In this document: in pieces, positions 34,123 to 46,171 of the stretch
How positions within the stretch are numbered: the stretch's first letter is position 1
Layout of the letters: the number at the start of each line of letters is the position of its first letter
From: Turritopsis dohrnii
Taxonomy: Eukaryota; Cnidaria; Hydrozoa; Anthoathecata; Oceaniidae
NCBI GenBank assembly: GCA_027922465.2
Contig: BQMF02000039.1
Coordinates: 1,240,001 to 1,304,000 of the forward strand
Direction of reading: 5' to 3'
DNA length: 64,000 bases
Notes under the pieces: model-generated
The model's database searches: none
The model's input: the letters and a program-made list of their open reading frames with translations, nothing else
What the model was told of the DNA's origin: nothing
Made by a program: the position numbers and the translations under genes

Positions 34123-35494
34123 TTTTGCGCCATCTGGCTCTTGTATGTGTTTAAAACAGCGTGGTTTTTGCGACTTTCCAATGACAAACATTGGAAGCTT
34201 CTCTCCAATCATATTTGCAGCTGCAAGGCCAGTTAGTCGAATCTTGCTGTTTTTTCCACCGGAACGTTTTTCTGCTTTCAAGTTTTTTTCGGAAAAGCTT
34301 GATAAAAAATCCCAAACTCACCAGCATTAAATATGTCTCTAATATTAGAATTGTGGGTAGCACGGTTTCTTTCCATGGGGCTGTCATTTCTCCAGTAACA
34401 GCATTGCCTTCACCTGTAAAGAAATCACTCCAAGTAACTCTTTATACAGAACCTTTTACTTGGGCTATGACGTCTAAAGTGTAAACATAGCCTTATAGAT
34501 TCGAATGTTTGATTCGAATGTTTTTCATAAACAGATCCCTGTGGCAAAAAAACTAAACATCGTAAAATGTTTCTCTTGTGCAACTTTTGAAAACGCATAG
34601 ACGGAAGAAATAAGATGGAAAATTTGGCAAAAAAACGTCGACATTCTCATTTCTATTATCAGAGAAAAAGAATATCAGGTAGAGTCATTCATAATGGGTT
34701 ACCATGAGTACCAAAAGACAGAGAAGTTCTAATCACAGAAATGGAGCCAACAAATCTGAAGGACAAATTTGCTGCGGCCATAAAAGATAACACTGGCACT
34801 ATTGGACACCTACCGAAGGGAAAGACTGGTCGTTTCTGTAAAACGGTTTTTTACTTTCTCAAAATGGAGAACACGAGTTGTAAAGTTGTTGTTACAAGCG
34901 AAAAAGCTGTTAATTTGGGTGGATGGATGGTTTGGGAATGAGAATACTATGTAAACTTATTTTTAAAGGACAAAGTCAGTTTGTTGACATATTAGAACAA
35001 GAGCTATGTAAATATGCATAATTGAAAAGTACTTTCCAGAAATCGCTTTAAATGAAGCATGGAATCTTTTCTTCCACATAGGTCCTATCCATCCATCCAT
35101 TCGACGCCTGAAAGTTTTCCACACCCAATTCCTTGGCAAAATACAAAGATTTAGTTTCGAATATAAGCCACGATACAGGGATGTTTTGATGACGAACGTT
35201 CAAGAAACATTTGTAACAGGCTTTATCTAAATCTTCGAAAGTAGCACTTCTGAGTCTTTGTCGGTTCACGGCTAGATTCTACCTCGTCGTAAATTTCCTT
35301 TTTGTCCTTTAACCAGCCATACAAGGTTTGTTTCGGCACATTATAGTCCTGAATAGCTGCGGCGACTTTCTTTCCCTTATCTTATTTCCTTGAGAATTTC
35401 GTATTTTTCGTTAATTGTTCGACTTTGCTGCTTACGCTTTGACGCCATTTTTGAAATAAAGGTTGAGAGATACCATTATATTATACCATTATAG

Positions 35495-35850
35495 GTGAGG
35501 TCAAGAAAGATGTGGTAATTGAACCAGCACTGGAACCCCTACGTGGAGAACAACTTGCTCGTGGTACCATTACAAGGTTTGCAGCGATGGTGTAGTGGTT
35601 AGTACCTTTGAGTGCGACCGCTGCGACCCGTGTTCGAGTCCAGTCATGTCGTATCTCCATACACCACTCCGATGCGCTTTAAAAGCAGCGTGTCAGCCCA
35701 TTAGGAGCCATCGACTGACTGCACACTGGCCTTCGGGCAAGTTAGAGCAATGCTATACGTATCTCTGGCGGTAAGTCAACTAATAGTTGCAAGTCGGCGG
35801 GCGGAAGAACCAACCATTACGGATGGAAGCCCAAGGACTAAAAACTCTCG

Positions 35851-35882
<32 letters not shown>

Positions 35883-36469
35883 GACTGACGGTGCAAGAGC
35901 AGACATCAGTGCTTCAGGCTTTTGGACGCGTGGCCAACGAGCATTCTTCGACGTAAAGGTATTCAATGCCTTCGCTCAGAGGTACGCAAACCAAAGTTTG
36001 AAAAACGCTTTCACCATCAACGAGCGAGAAAAGAAGAGATCCTATAACGACAGGATACTTCAAGTTGAACGAGGATCATTCACTCCGCTGATCTTTACGA
36101 CAAACGGGGGTATGGGGATAGAGGCTCAACACTTTCTACGTGCACTCGCAACACACTTATCAGACAAAAATGACGATCTCTTCTCAGAAGTATTGAATTG
36201 GTTGCGCACAAAAATCTCGTTTGCATTGACACGATCCGCCATCACTTGCATCCGAGGCACTAGAACATCGGCGACAAAGAAGATCAGAGTAGAAGAAATT
36301 CGAATTTCCGAGTCGATTGCATATCATTAAACGATTTTACGTAATCTTTATAGTTTCTTGCTTCAATTTCAAACAGTGTAAAATTGCATATATAAAATAC
36401 TATTTGTATGATAATTTTTCAAATAAATATTGTTCTATTGTTTTAACATTAAAAAAAAAAAAAAAAAAA
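35495..36469 (+). mobile_element. 5'-truncated RLE-type non-LTR retroelement fragment
   Basis: Encodes the C-terminal restriction-like endonuclease region: DVVIEPALEPLRGEQL, then (after the SINE) ARADISASGFWTRGQRAFFD, KVFNAF, and FTPLIFTTNGGMGIEAQ ... TKISFALTRSAITCIRGTRT. The same order is found at 40590-41040 in the longer copy. It ends with a 20-nt polyA (36450-36469). It lies between the Tigger transposase N terminus and the Tigger right TIR, so it inserted into the transposon. Divergence from the copy at 38-41 kb suggests a different subfamily. Confidence 0.75.
35574..35882 (+). mobile_element. tRNA-derived SINE with TTAC tail
   Basis: The head has an RNA polymerase III A box TGGTGTAGTGG (35588-35598) and B box TGTTCGAGTCC (35631-35641) at tRNA-like spacing. 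A ~200-bp unrelated body follows, then a (TTAC)n tail at 35851-35882. Removing it rejoins the retroelement frame exactly (…RGTIT then TDGARADIS…), with TTAC as the probable duplicated target. The tRNA part would not fold as a functional tRNA because the 3' acceptor strand is absent. Confidence 0.8.
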
Positions 36470-36539
36470 ATTTGCGCTCTGAAGGGACACCGAAGAAAAC
36501 AGTCCGACTTAAACGGTGTCCGACTTAACGGTAGTACTG

Positions 36540-37343
36540 TGTAGACAAAAAACTGAAAGCGGTGCTTGTAAAAATCTTTGAAAAATGGACAAAAAAGCCG
36601 AACAAAATATTCCTGCGAGATTCTTTGATTAAATTTGATCATGTTAATTTATTTATTTACGATTACAGATTCGCAGGCCAAACTTCGCCTCTAAGAAACG
36701 CTCTTGATATTTTACTGACGCTCGTGATCGTAACGTAGGGGAAGATCTTTCCAGTAGCTATCTAGACGGTTTTTAAAAGCGTCGAAAAGGCTATGATGAG
36801 GATTGAAAGAAAAGACACAGTTGGCCATACCCTCTCTGGTGGCCATACCCTCGTCTACCCTTTGGTTATATCTATGTATGGTCTCCAGCCATTAATATTA
36901 TACTTTTATGCTGATTTGTTGTACTTCTTCATTAAAATGGCAAATAAACAATTACTACTAGTTTGTCAAATCACCTCTTTAGCGGTATTTACCCTAGCAG
37001 CAAACTGGATGCAATACGCAAATGCTTTGTTGTACGGGGAGTTGCGGCATTTCTCAATATTTTCTAAAAATCAATCATCTTGGAGACAAGGTATCACAAG
37101 ACGCGGATGATATGCGAGAACAATAAATATAAGAAAACGAAAAAGAAGATTTAAACGTCTTATGTTACAAATATTATTACTTGAAATTGTGTTTTTGGGA
37201 AGTTTTCGTTATTATACCGATCGTTGTACAAATATTTATCGACTCATCTAAAAAGATTCCACGAACGGCAGAGATTTTGCTATATGGCTGTATGTGGTTA
37301 AAGTTTTTTTACGAGGAGAGATGATTGATGCTGTTAGACTTCC
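36540..37343. other. Unannotated stretch with one open frame
   Basis: A 105-codon plus-strand frame (36793-37110) contains hydrophobic blocks, but I recognise no family and would not call it a gene. Otherwise nothing seen. Confidence 0.35.
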
Positions 37344-37346
37344 TTA

Positions 37347-37945
37347 AGCTTGGTTTCCAATAACAAAAAATTATCGTGCGATCGTCGTGCAACAAATGTT
37401 GTGCGACTTGTCGCACGACTTTTTGTTGCACGACAGCCTTGTTTCCATTACACGATTTCGCATGGTTTGTTTACAAATGATTGGCGAGAAATTCAAAATA
37501 TTATTTCAAATTGGACAAGCGTTTGTTGTTAACTTATCAGCTTTCCCTTTGTGCAACGTTATTGAGCTTCTTAAAACGTAGAAGAAATATGCAGAGAAAG
37601 AGAAAGCACTCTTCCTGGGTTTGCAGACTGTTTAAAAGTCGTTCAGTAACAGAAGCATACCACCTTTTTTAGTATCCGAACTCATTTTCATGGTCGTGAG
37701 TTGTTTTTTTTTATCAATATCTGCGAATGTCACCCAATATATTTGAGCACTTGCTATTGCAACTGTAGCACGACTGTCGTGGAGATAGAATTTTTTCTAT
37801 CTCTACGACATTGTTGTGCGACATCAAAAAATGTTGCACGATCTTCCACATGTTGCACGACAAGTGTTTCCATTACGTCGTGGGATTGTAGTACGACTGC
37901 AGTGCGACGATCGCACGATAAAATTTCTTTATTGGAAACCAAGCT
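37347..37945. mobile_element. 600-bp MITE with TTA target (PIF/Harbinger-like)
   Basis: The left end AGCTTGGTTTCCAATAA and right end TTATTGGAAACCAAGCT are inverted repeats, flanked by TTA at 37344-37346 and 37946-37948. The subterminal regions are packed with short palindromic motifs built on GTCGTGCAACA and TGTTGCACGAC, giving strong self-pairing. The 3-bp TWA-type target suggests PIF/Harbinger. No transposase inside. Confidence 0.75.
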
Positions 37946-38143
37946 TTAGTATTAACTATTAACGCATACGCGGCCTCAAAAATTTAAGGTTTTTGTCGCT
38001 GTTTATTATTTGTTGCTGTTCTGGTCGAAGTGTTGAATTTACTCCGCCATTTTGTTTTTTTGTTGTTTTTTTATCCTCTTGTTACACACTTGTTCACCAA
38101 CAACGCTGGTTGCCATAGCTACGTGTTTTCTACAAAATATTTT

Positions 38144-41077
38144 GTGATGGAAGTTTCTGTAATTTGTGATAATTGCGGTCGTAAATGTAAGTCCGTTGGC
38201 GGTTTGAACAAATAGCGTAGATGTTCCTGCTGATGACTTTTTTCCATCTATTTCCAAAGAAACAATAATCGATGCTTTTGAACTCGTAATAGAGCGCGAT
38301 AAAGACAACATACCAAATCTACCAACGTACGTTGATTGTAAACCAATAACACCGGAGACGATCATACACGGGATTTCAGGGGATGTTTTTGTTAAGGAGA
38401 TATCGAAAGCGTACGACGAAATTGTCTTCTGGAGTAAAAACCTGTTTATGATTCCTGGAGGCAAAGCAGGAAAGGCATTTATACGAGAACTTTCCTTCTG
38501 GTTAGACCAGTTTAACAGGGAAACGAAACTATACCCAATAGCCATTAAAACTTTCATGGTGCTTCCCAGTTTGCTACTTCAGAAGCCTTCAAGACAGAGC
38601 AAGGCCAAAGAACACAGCTTAAATCTTGACCAACGAATCGAGAAGTGGAAATCAGGCGAGATTGCTTCACTCATTCAAGAAGGCCGAACAATTCAAAAAC
38701 GTTTACATACAGGAAAGCAAAGAAGTCAAGAAGACATTTCACGTATCTTCGCTAAGCTTATGATGGAGGGTAAAGTGAGTGCTGCCCTCAAATTCCTATC
38801 CAACAACAGTAGCTCAGGCGTACTTCCAGCAAATGATGATACAGTACGTGAATTGCAGTCAAAACATCCACCCCCTGCTGACATTAAGAAGGACACACTA
38901 CTCCATGGACCAATTAATTTAGTTGATCCTTCATACTTCGATGCAATTAACGAAGGTCTGATAAGGGATGCAGCAAGATTGACGAAAGGGGCTGCCGGCC
39001 CTTCAAAGCTAGATTCGGATCAATACAGAACTATGCTTGCTAGTAATAAATTTAAAGTAGAAGGGAAGGAACTTCGTGAACAAATTGCGATCCTAGCACG
39101 AAAACTAGCAGCGACCATCGTCGATCCTAATACCATTGACGCATTGGTAAATTGTAATCTAATTCCCCTGAATAAAAATCCAGGTATACGCCCGATCGGT
39201 GTCGGTGAAGTACTACGGCGAATCGTTGGTAAAGCAATAGGTTGGACACTAAAAAATGACATCCAAGAGGCAGCAGGACCTCTCCAAGTAGCAACTGGGC
39301 TTGAGAGTGGTGCTGAAGCCGCAATCCACGCCATGAGGGAAATCTTTGAAGATGACAACTGTGAGCCAGTAATTCTAGTTGATGCATCTAATGCTTTCAA
39401 TTCGCTCAATCGAAAAGTCGCTCTCCACAACATTCAATACGTGCGTCCACAGTTCGCAATGATTTTAATTAACACCTATAGAAAGCTGGCCAGACTCTTT
39501 ATCAACAACAAAAGAGAAATACTTTTACAAGAAGGCACCACACAGGGCGATAATTTGGCCATGTCGTTTTACGCTCTTAGTACAACAACGATGCAGGGGC
39601 AACTGCGATTGACATCGACCATCAAACAGGTTTGGTTAGCAGATGATGCAAGCGGAGCTGAAACACTTAACGAGCTTAAAAAATGGTGGGACACACTTCG
39701 AAGGCAACAAATGCGGCTATTATGTCAACGAGCCTAAAACCTGGCTAATAGCAAGAACCCAAGAACTACTTGATAAAGCAAAGCAGGTTTTTGGTCAATC
39801 TTCAATTCAATTCACCATAGAAGGAAAGCGACACCTTGGCGCCACAATCGGTAGTAACATCTTTAAAGAAAAGTATGTTAAAGAAAAGGTTAGTTCGTGG
39901 TGTGATGAAATGAACAGGCTGGTCTAGTAACTGAACCCTAGTCCGCTTTTGCAGTCTACACCCACGGTGAAATGCATCGCTTTAATTATTTCATGCGTAC
40001 AATTGAGGGCATGGACCAATACCTACATCCCTTAGACAGAGTAATTGACGACCGTTTTATACCAGCCTTACTCGGACACACCATCTCCGAAAGCGAGAGA
40101 CAGCTGTTCAAGCTCTCCATTAAGGATGGTGGACTTGGAATGCCTGTTTCATCGTTTCATCTAAGTATATTACCGCCCCACTTGTAGCCATCATTGTCGC
40201 TCAAGGTAGCACACTGCCGTCAAAGGAGACAATAAAGGAGGTAAAAAGTGTGCGACAACAGGAAGTAAATAAAGCTAGAGAACGTGAGATAGTCGACAAT
40301 AATCTATCGGCAGACAAAAAACGGGCATTAGATCAAACCCGTGAAAAAGGTGCTTCTAGTTGGTTAACCGTGCTTCCCTTAAAACATCAGGGATTTAATC
40401 TTAACAAGGACGAATTTCGAGATGCAGTTGCACTCCGCTACAACGACAAAATCACGAATTTGCCTTCTAAATGTGCTTGTGGCGAAGTCTTTAACACCAA
40501 CCACGCCATGAATTGTAAAAAAGGTGGTTTTGTTACCATCAGACACAACAACGTGCGCGACTTCGAAGCCAACTTACTAAAACTTGTTTGCAACGATGTT
40601 GAGATAGAACCAAAACTCCAACCGGTAGATGGCGATGAAGCCCGACTTGATATTAGAGCACGGGGGTTTTGGCGTCCTGGTCAGTCAGCTTTTTTCGAAG
40701 TTCGCCTGACAAATACGAACGCTGCTTCTCAAGTGACAACTCCCGTTGAAACGATCTACAAGAAACACGAGAATGAGAAAACGCGAAAATACAATGACAG
40801 GGTGATCAACAACGAACACGGAACTCTGACCCCACTTATCTACACAATTAATGGAGGAATGAGTCCAGAAACAACCGTATTCCATAAACACCTTGCTCAA
40901 AAGATTGCTGCTAGGACAGGTCAAAGTTATAATCGTATAATGGCGTGGATCAGGTCCAAACTGTCCTTCGTCATTATGCGATCTGCTTTGCTCTGCCTCA
41001 GGGGCAGTCGTACAGTGCAGGTTAATGTGGACACTGCTGAGGACTTTTCTCTTGCCTGTGATGAGGCTAAGCTGTGA
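38144..41077 (+). mobile_element. Nearly full-length, broken RLE-type non-LTR retrotransposon
   Basis: The order is an N-terminal C2H2-like finger (CDNCGRKCKSVGGLNK, where the expected His is the stop at 38213-38215), a long RT domain (38448-39737) and a C-terminal Cys/His finger (CACGEVF ... HAMNC, about 40468-40515). A restriction-like endonuclease follows (ARLDIRARGFW ... FFEVRLTN, about 40640-40715). The RT has RPIGVGEVLRRIVGKA, motif A VILVDASNAFNSLN, motif B TTQGDNLAMSFYA and motif C WLADDA. This layout is that of R2/NeSL-type elements with RLE rather than AP endonuclease. Disabling lesions are the stop at 38213, a frameshift near 39690, a stop at 39925 and a shift near 40170-40250. The tail is AT-rich (41080-41120). 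Insertion specificity cannot be judged. Confidence 0.82.
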
Positions 41078-41089
41078 GAATGTTAGATT

Positions 41090-42058
41090 TTGAAATAAAT
41101 TTTAAATTTTATAATTTATAACCTTAATATACATATGTATACATATATATAATTTAATTCTTTTAGGCTTTTTTTTTATATATTTCCCCATAGGGCGAAA
41201 TATATGTTAAAACCGGCATTTTCCTTCTTCTCCTCCTCCTCCTTCTTCTTCTCCGTTCACTTTTATTACCGCGGTTCGGTATTGAATTTTCGCCTAGCCG
41301 CCAAAGTAGATAAGAATAGAGGCTAGTCTACAGCACGCCATTTTTTTCAGTCAGTTGTTGATAACATTATTGTTATGATGATTGGTAATTAGTATGCTTC
41401 GAACAGCAAACCATTGAAGCTGTGGTTTCAGTGCAAAGGTGAAAATTCATTATCAATAGCCAGGCTGAAGATTTATTTTTATTTTACATCCTGATATAAT
41501 GTGTAGAGCTCAACTGAACTGAAAGCACGATGGATGTACCAACCATAAAGCAAAGGAAACCCTTTTCATGTGGGGAGAACGACCAGTTCAACCAGTTTCA
41601 AAAAGTACATACAAAAATAGCTAGTAAAAACATGATGTCGTATATGCAACAAGAAGTACAGAAAACCTATTACGTATAATATTTTAAAACGTATTATATA
41701 GTCATTTAATCCAACAACGGAAACATAGTTTACTATGGATGAATTCCATGATCACGTATACTGTTTCGATACTGTATATCATATTTTATTTTGCAAAATT
41801 TAATATATGTACTGTCAATTTTCCTGTACGAACAACGAACGTAATTCAAAACACAACACAAATGAGAGTCTGTAATTTAAATCAAGACGGAGCACGAACT
41901 TCTACTTTCAGCTATGTAGTGATTTGGTTATGGATATACTACCAAAGTTTTTTTTTTCCATTTGGGATTTATATATGAAGGTCATTTTTACCACAAAATA
42001 AACACAAAATAAATCTGTTATTCTGAATACTTGAATTTAGTTTTATAAATTGCCACTT
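41090..42058. other. Non-coding, with pyrimidine microsatellite
   Basis: Contains CTTCTTCTCCTCCTCC-type repeats at 41223-41252 and the motif CTAGCCGCCAAAG near 41304. No gene supported; frame 41739-41978 is unconvincing. Confidence 0.4.
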
Positions 42059-42061
42059 TAA

Positions 42062-42637
42062 GAGTGCGTTTACATGAGAGCCTTAGTGAACTCAAACCGG
42101 TTTGAAATTTCAATCCTCCCGTTACGAGTTTCGATATGGGTAATTATTTCACTACGGTTCCTGGTCAAACCTTTAGCGATGTTTACATGATAACGGCTGT
42201 ACAAATATTTTACCCGTGATGATTTCAAACCTACTTAAGAAGTAGGTTTGAAATTTCGATACAGCTTGGAAAGGTGTGAAAGTTTTCACATTTTTGTTTT
42301 ATCATAAAATGTGTTAACAAGCATGTGCATGTTAATTAAATTTTGCTGACACATGAAATAAAAATATACATAGACTGTGCTAAATTTATTCCATCGTGCA
42401 TAGAAAATATTTCTACCCGTATTGAAATCCCAAACCGGTGTGAGTTCAGTATAGCTCTTGTGTAAAAACGCACTCGTATAGAGAGCTAGAAACTAGTAAA
42501 TCTATTGTTTCGATTTTTACTCGACAAAACTCTCCAAGACCGTATCGAAATTTCTCATGTAAACAGAATGACGATTTCAAACAGCTAAAAATTTCAAACT
42601 GGTTTGAGGTCACTACGGCTCTCATGTAAACGCACTC
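42062..42637. mobile_element. 576-bp MITE with TAA target
   Basis: The ends GAGTGCGTTTACATGAGAGC and its reverse complement are flanked by TAA (42059-42061, 42638-42640). Inverted similarity continues about 55 bp inward, including the AAACCGGTTTGAAATTTC region. A second, partial copy of the right end lies inside at about 42430-42476 (AAACCGGTGTGAGTTCAG ... AAAACGCACTC), suggesting self-insertion or internal duplication. No coding capacity. Confidence 0.75.
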
Positions 42638-42924
42638 TAAGGCCATCTTTCTTTAAAAAATAACTATTCTGTCCTAATTTGAAATGTTACACGTAATATT
42701 TGTTAGTAGAGATTTTGATTACTTTTGATAGTTATTTGCTTATATGTCTACCCCAAAGTAAACTGTGGTATCAAAATTAGGTTTAACAATTTTCTTTTCT
42801 TCTTTTGTACAGAAAACCTGTATACAAATTTGATTGTATAATGTTGTAAGATAATTTTATTTGAGTTACAAATAGGAAACTTGTCAAGCTTCTGCAACAA
42901 TAAAGATCATACATCTTATATTAA

Positions 42925-43743
42925 GGTGTGAGTAAGGGAAAAATCATTGACTTTTTTGAAAAAAAGTTTTTTTGCACATCAGGATGAAAGGAACTCTGAA
43001 TTTTCCAATGGTGAAACTATTTTTTCAGGAAGTGGATGGGAAGTCCGTTTATTTTCCAAAACCGTTGTATTAGCGGCTAATTTGTGTACATTAAAGACCA
43101 TGAAAAATTAAAACATATTGATCATGTTGCGTATTGATCCTTTTGTTTCAAAATTCCGTTTCATAAATAATTAATTAGTTCACGCAATAAAGAAAAATCT
43201 TTAAAGCTGTTTTCTTCAGAGTTCATTTTTCGTGTCAGAGCCACTAACGTTTGATGCTTCATTTACAAAACTAAAAAAGCTCTGACAGTGAGACTTGGCT
43301 TACTGAAAAGCTGAAGGGTAGATCTAAAAACGGTTTTTTTTTATCTTTTTAATTTGAACAGAATATGAGTTATAGTCTTGAAAGCAAAAAAAAATGAAAA
43401 GAGAAAACGATACTTTTGAGAAATTGAAAATAACTCTGAAAATAATTTTTTTGAGTAAAAAAAGAAAAAACCGTTTTTTACTCTATCTCTTGTGATTACA
43501 AAAGTGTAAAAAACATAAGTTAAACTTAACTCGTTTTGTAAATGGAGCTATGTTTTTACAACAAAGTTCATTTTTTTGACTCGTTCTAAAATCTTACATT
43601 TTTAGTTTACCTTAAAATTTTTAACATGGGCTTTTAGAGATGTAAATAAGCTTTCCAAAAATGTATTATACTTGATATAAACATATTCCTGTCAAAGGAA
43701 TTAATTAAAAAACAAAAACACGTTTTTTTCCCTTACTCACACC
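42925..43743. mobile_element. 820-bp TIR element with TTAA target
   Basis: GGTGTGAGTAAGGGAAAAA at the left and TTTTTCCCTTACTCACACC at the right are flanked by TTAA at 42921-42924 and 43744-43747. A TTAA target suggests piggyBac or Kolobok relatives. No transposase frame inside. Confidence 0.75.
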
Positions 43744-43747
43744 TTAA

Positions 43748-44738
43748 GATAAAATTGTCTTACACATTGATGAGTTTGTTGATATGCAGAAGGGAAAATA
43801 TTAGTCGCATTTAGGTCTTCTAATTTTTAGCTACGTGTCCATAGTAACTTCTCAGTCACTTTTTAACTCCTCAGCAAGAAATTTTAAGAGAAACCTTATC
43901 ATTTGACCGTGAACAATTTCATTTCATAATAACTTCAAAGTAAGTTTTTTTGTGGCATTAAATTCAACCTGAGTATCAGGTCGATGGTAGTTATACTGTA
44001 ATTATTTAACGATACATTTTTCTCATGGTTATCAATGTACACACAATAATTGGTAAAATGTTTGCAACTTTGGGGAAATATATAGTCGCATTTTTGCGAA
44101 TCTTGTTTTTTTTAATAATTTTGTAATATAATGGATTTTTTTTTTAACGATTATTTTTTATTTTTATTTTTTGATTGTATACATAGTTATGCAGAATATA
44201 CGTATTGCTTTTGTTTTTTTTCTCAATATTTTACATGACAGTCTTTATAAATAGTTTCAGTGAATAAAGTTTAAGGAAATGTTGTAAAAAGTTTGATCTT
44301 TTTATTGACACAAGTTGTACGAGCCGTTTATAAGGAAATTTGACGTTTATTGATAGAGTGATACAGAGCAGGTGGATATGGGCGGCGAGCGACGCCGCCT
44401 TGGCGGCTAGTACAATTATAATTACATATACCTTATTCGTACTTATAAATGCTGGAGAATTTCTTTCAGTAATTGCGGAATTTATTTTTGTAATTTAGCC
44501 ATGAAATCACGAAAATTTATCCTGCAATTAAAGCTTTTTCCCATTCATAAAGAGGAAGTGAATTGTACTGCGAACCACAGAAATAATAGATCCCGAAACA
44601 AGAAGACATAATATTTAACTTTTCAATCTATTTCTATTAATATAGATGATATTATTATACTATACATTCAGAGCTATACATTTTTTCTTTGGTTCAGGTA
44701 AAAATGAGAAGGGATTCTTAAGATTGTATTATAGATAT
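43748..44738. other. Non-coding AT-rich spacer
   Basis: Poly-T and poly-A rich with no supported gene. A GC-rich patch GGGCGGCGAGCGACGCCGCC lies at about 44380-44400. Confidence 0.4.
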
Positions 44739-45932
44739 CAGGGGTTGACAAATCGTGTACGTGCGTACGTGACGTACAAATATTAGGACTTTTTCGACGT
44801 CAACGTACGATAAAAAAACTTTTCTTGTTCGTGCACGAACGCCAACTAGCCATTATTTTGTACGTGGATTTTATAAAATATTATGTTGCGTACATTATTT
44901 TTTACTTGTCTTGTACGTGAATAAAATTCTTTAAGACGTTTTCTTACTCATTACTCCAAATAATAAATAGGGACTTCACATTATTCGATGAATTCATTGA
45001 AGAACAGAGATGTCATTGTATTGCAAGGAAAATTGTTTGCTCTTCACCGTTACAGAACACGGTTAAAAACATGATAACATCGTTAATTTAGTGGAGAAGA
45101 GTGACGCGACGCGTGCTCATTCTTGCGTAGCATTATAAAATTAATAAAACATGCCCGTGAAATCGAATGAAAAAGGAATCATCGTCATGGCGAAGCAGCT
45201 CAACCTGCATTTGTTTTTTAAAAAAAAAGAAAAAGAAAAAAGATTAAAACCAAGTTGTATTTATTTTAGTTGTTTCTTATGTAGTTTCGTCTCTCTCTTG
45301 CCAAATTAGCTTTCCTTACAAGACTCCAAACTACTCATTTCTCTTTTTCAAAGTTATATATTCGGCAAATAGCGAATTGCGCCGTCACATACTTTTAAGT
45401 CGGTTGAATGGTGTAAGTGCAAAATATCGAAGTAGGTTATTTCAACGAGAAAAATTTGAATGAATTAAAATCAGACTTCTCAAACCTGTTGAAAATGTTG
45501 TTAGACAAAAGAATATTTTCGTATTGTATATGTGACTCGTATGACGTAATGTCTGTATTGAGCTCACAGTTCGTTGGTTTCTTTCATTACAGAATATAGC
45601 GTGTTCTATTGTTAAGTTTTTTCTAGAAGTTCTTTGTTTTCACGGTTTTTTTCTTTTTATGAGTCTGTACATGAGAGATATCAGAAGAAGATGCGTTATA
45701 AGAAATATAAACACCTCTAAGCGAAATAACTTTGAAATTCGATTGCAACAATGAAAGAACCTAAAAATGAATAATATAAAACACTGTTAATAAACTTTTT
45801 GTTGCATTAACGTTGTTTCCTTGACGTACATATTTGATTTGAAATATGAACGTATAAGAATTTTTGACGTACGCAAAAAAAAAAAATTTTGTACGTCAAC
45901 GTACGAATGCTGTAGAAATTTGTCAACCCCTG
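44739..45932. mobile_element. 1.2-kb hAT-like TIR element
   Basis: The ends are CAGGGGTTGACAAAT (44739) and ATTTGTCAACCCCTG (ending 45932), the CAGGG-type terminus common in hAT elements. Flanks share GATAT (44734-44738, 45933-45937); a full 8-bp duplication is not clear. Subterminal GTACGTGCGTACGTGACGTA-like motifs occur at both ends. Around 45190-45240 a frame reads MAKQLNLHLFFKKK, reminiscent of the N terminus of some hAT-derived proteins. The small frame 45417-45599 may be a transposase scrap. Non-autonomous. Confidence 0.65.
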
Positions 45933-46171
45933 GATATATATAAGAATATTTTTGATATTCTAGATAATAATGAAAATGATGATGAGTATATAAAGGATAA
46001 AAGGAAATTTATTTTTTCACGTCTTTGAGTTCAATAAGTTTGTCCCACAAATTCCGAATTATTTTGAGGCTCAATTCGCAAAAATTTGTCACGTAATTAA
46101 TTCTCCCGCAAACAATTTATACGAATAAGGTAACATATTTTACTTACCCATTTAAATCAGGATAAATATTA

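Larger units (their letters stand above)
33049..36539 (-). mobile_element. Tigger/pogo-like DNA transposon, broken and multiply invaded
   Basis: The left end TAGTAATACCCCGTTAAG (33049) and right end (reverse complement CAGTACTACCGTTAAGTC, 36539) are matching terminal inverted repeats containing GTTAAGTCGGAC. On the minus strand, 35450-35280 encodes an N-terminal HTH (INEKYEILKEI, KQTLYGWLKDKKEI). The frame 35269-35048 gives the CENP-B-like second HTH (ALYFAKELGVENFQ-type). The region 34390-34150 gives the DDE region (NAGEFGIFYQAF, GKNSKIRLTGLAAANM, FVIGKSQKPRCFK), in which the expected NADE/DET aspartate is Gly. The continuation KSLPCRYR appears only at about 33320-33295, after an internal insertion. 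The rest of the catalytic domain is deleted. Clearly inactive. Confidence 0.8.

Noticed and set aside
35581..35650. A functional tRNA gene
   Set aside because: A and B boxes are present, but the 3' acceptor strand is missing and the sequence runs directly into a SINE body and TTAC tail.
36793..37110. 105-residue hydrophobic protein
   Set aside because: No homology recognised, repeats itself internally (GGHTL), and sits among transposon debris; not supported as a gene.
38039..38557. 172-residue minus-strand frame as a gene
   Set aside because: It is the antisense shadow of the RLE element coding strand, which carries recognisable domains.
39020..39433. 137-residue minus-strand frame
   Set aside because: Antisense to the RT domain; no family character.
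41170..44400. One large transposon bounded by CTAGCCGCC and GGCGGCTAG motifs
   Set aside because: The shared motif is only about 12 bp, without a flanking duplication; several independent elements with clear borders lie between.
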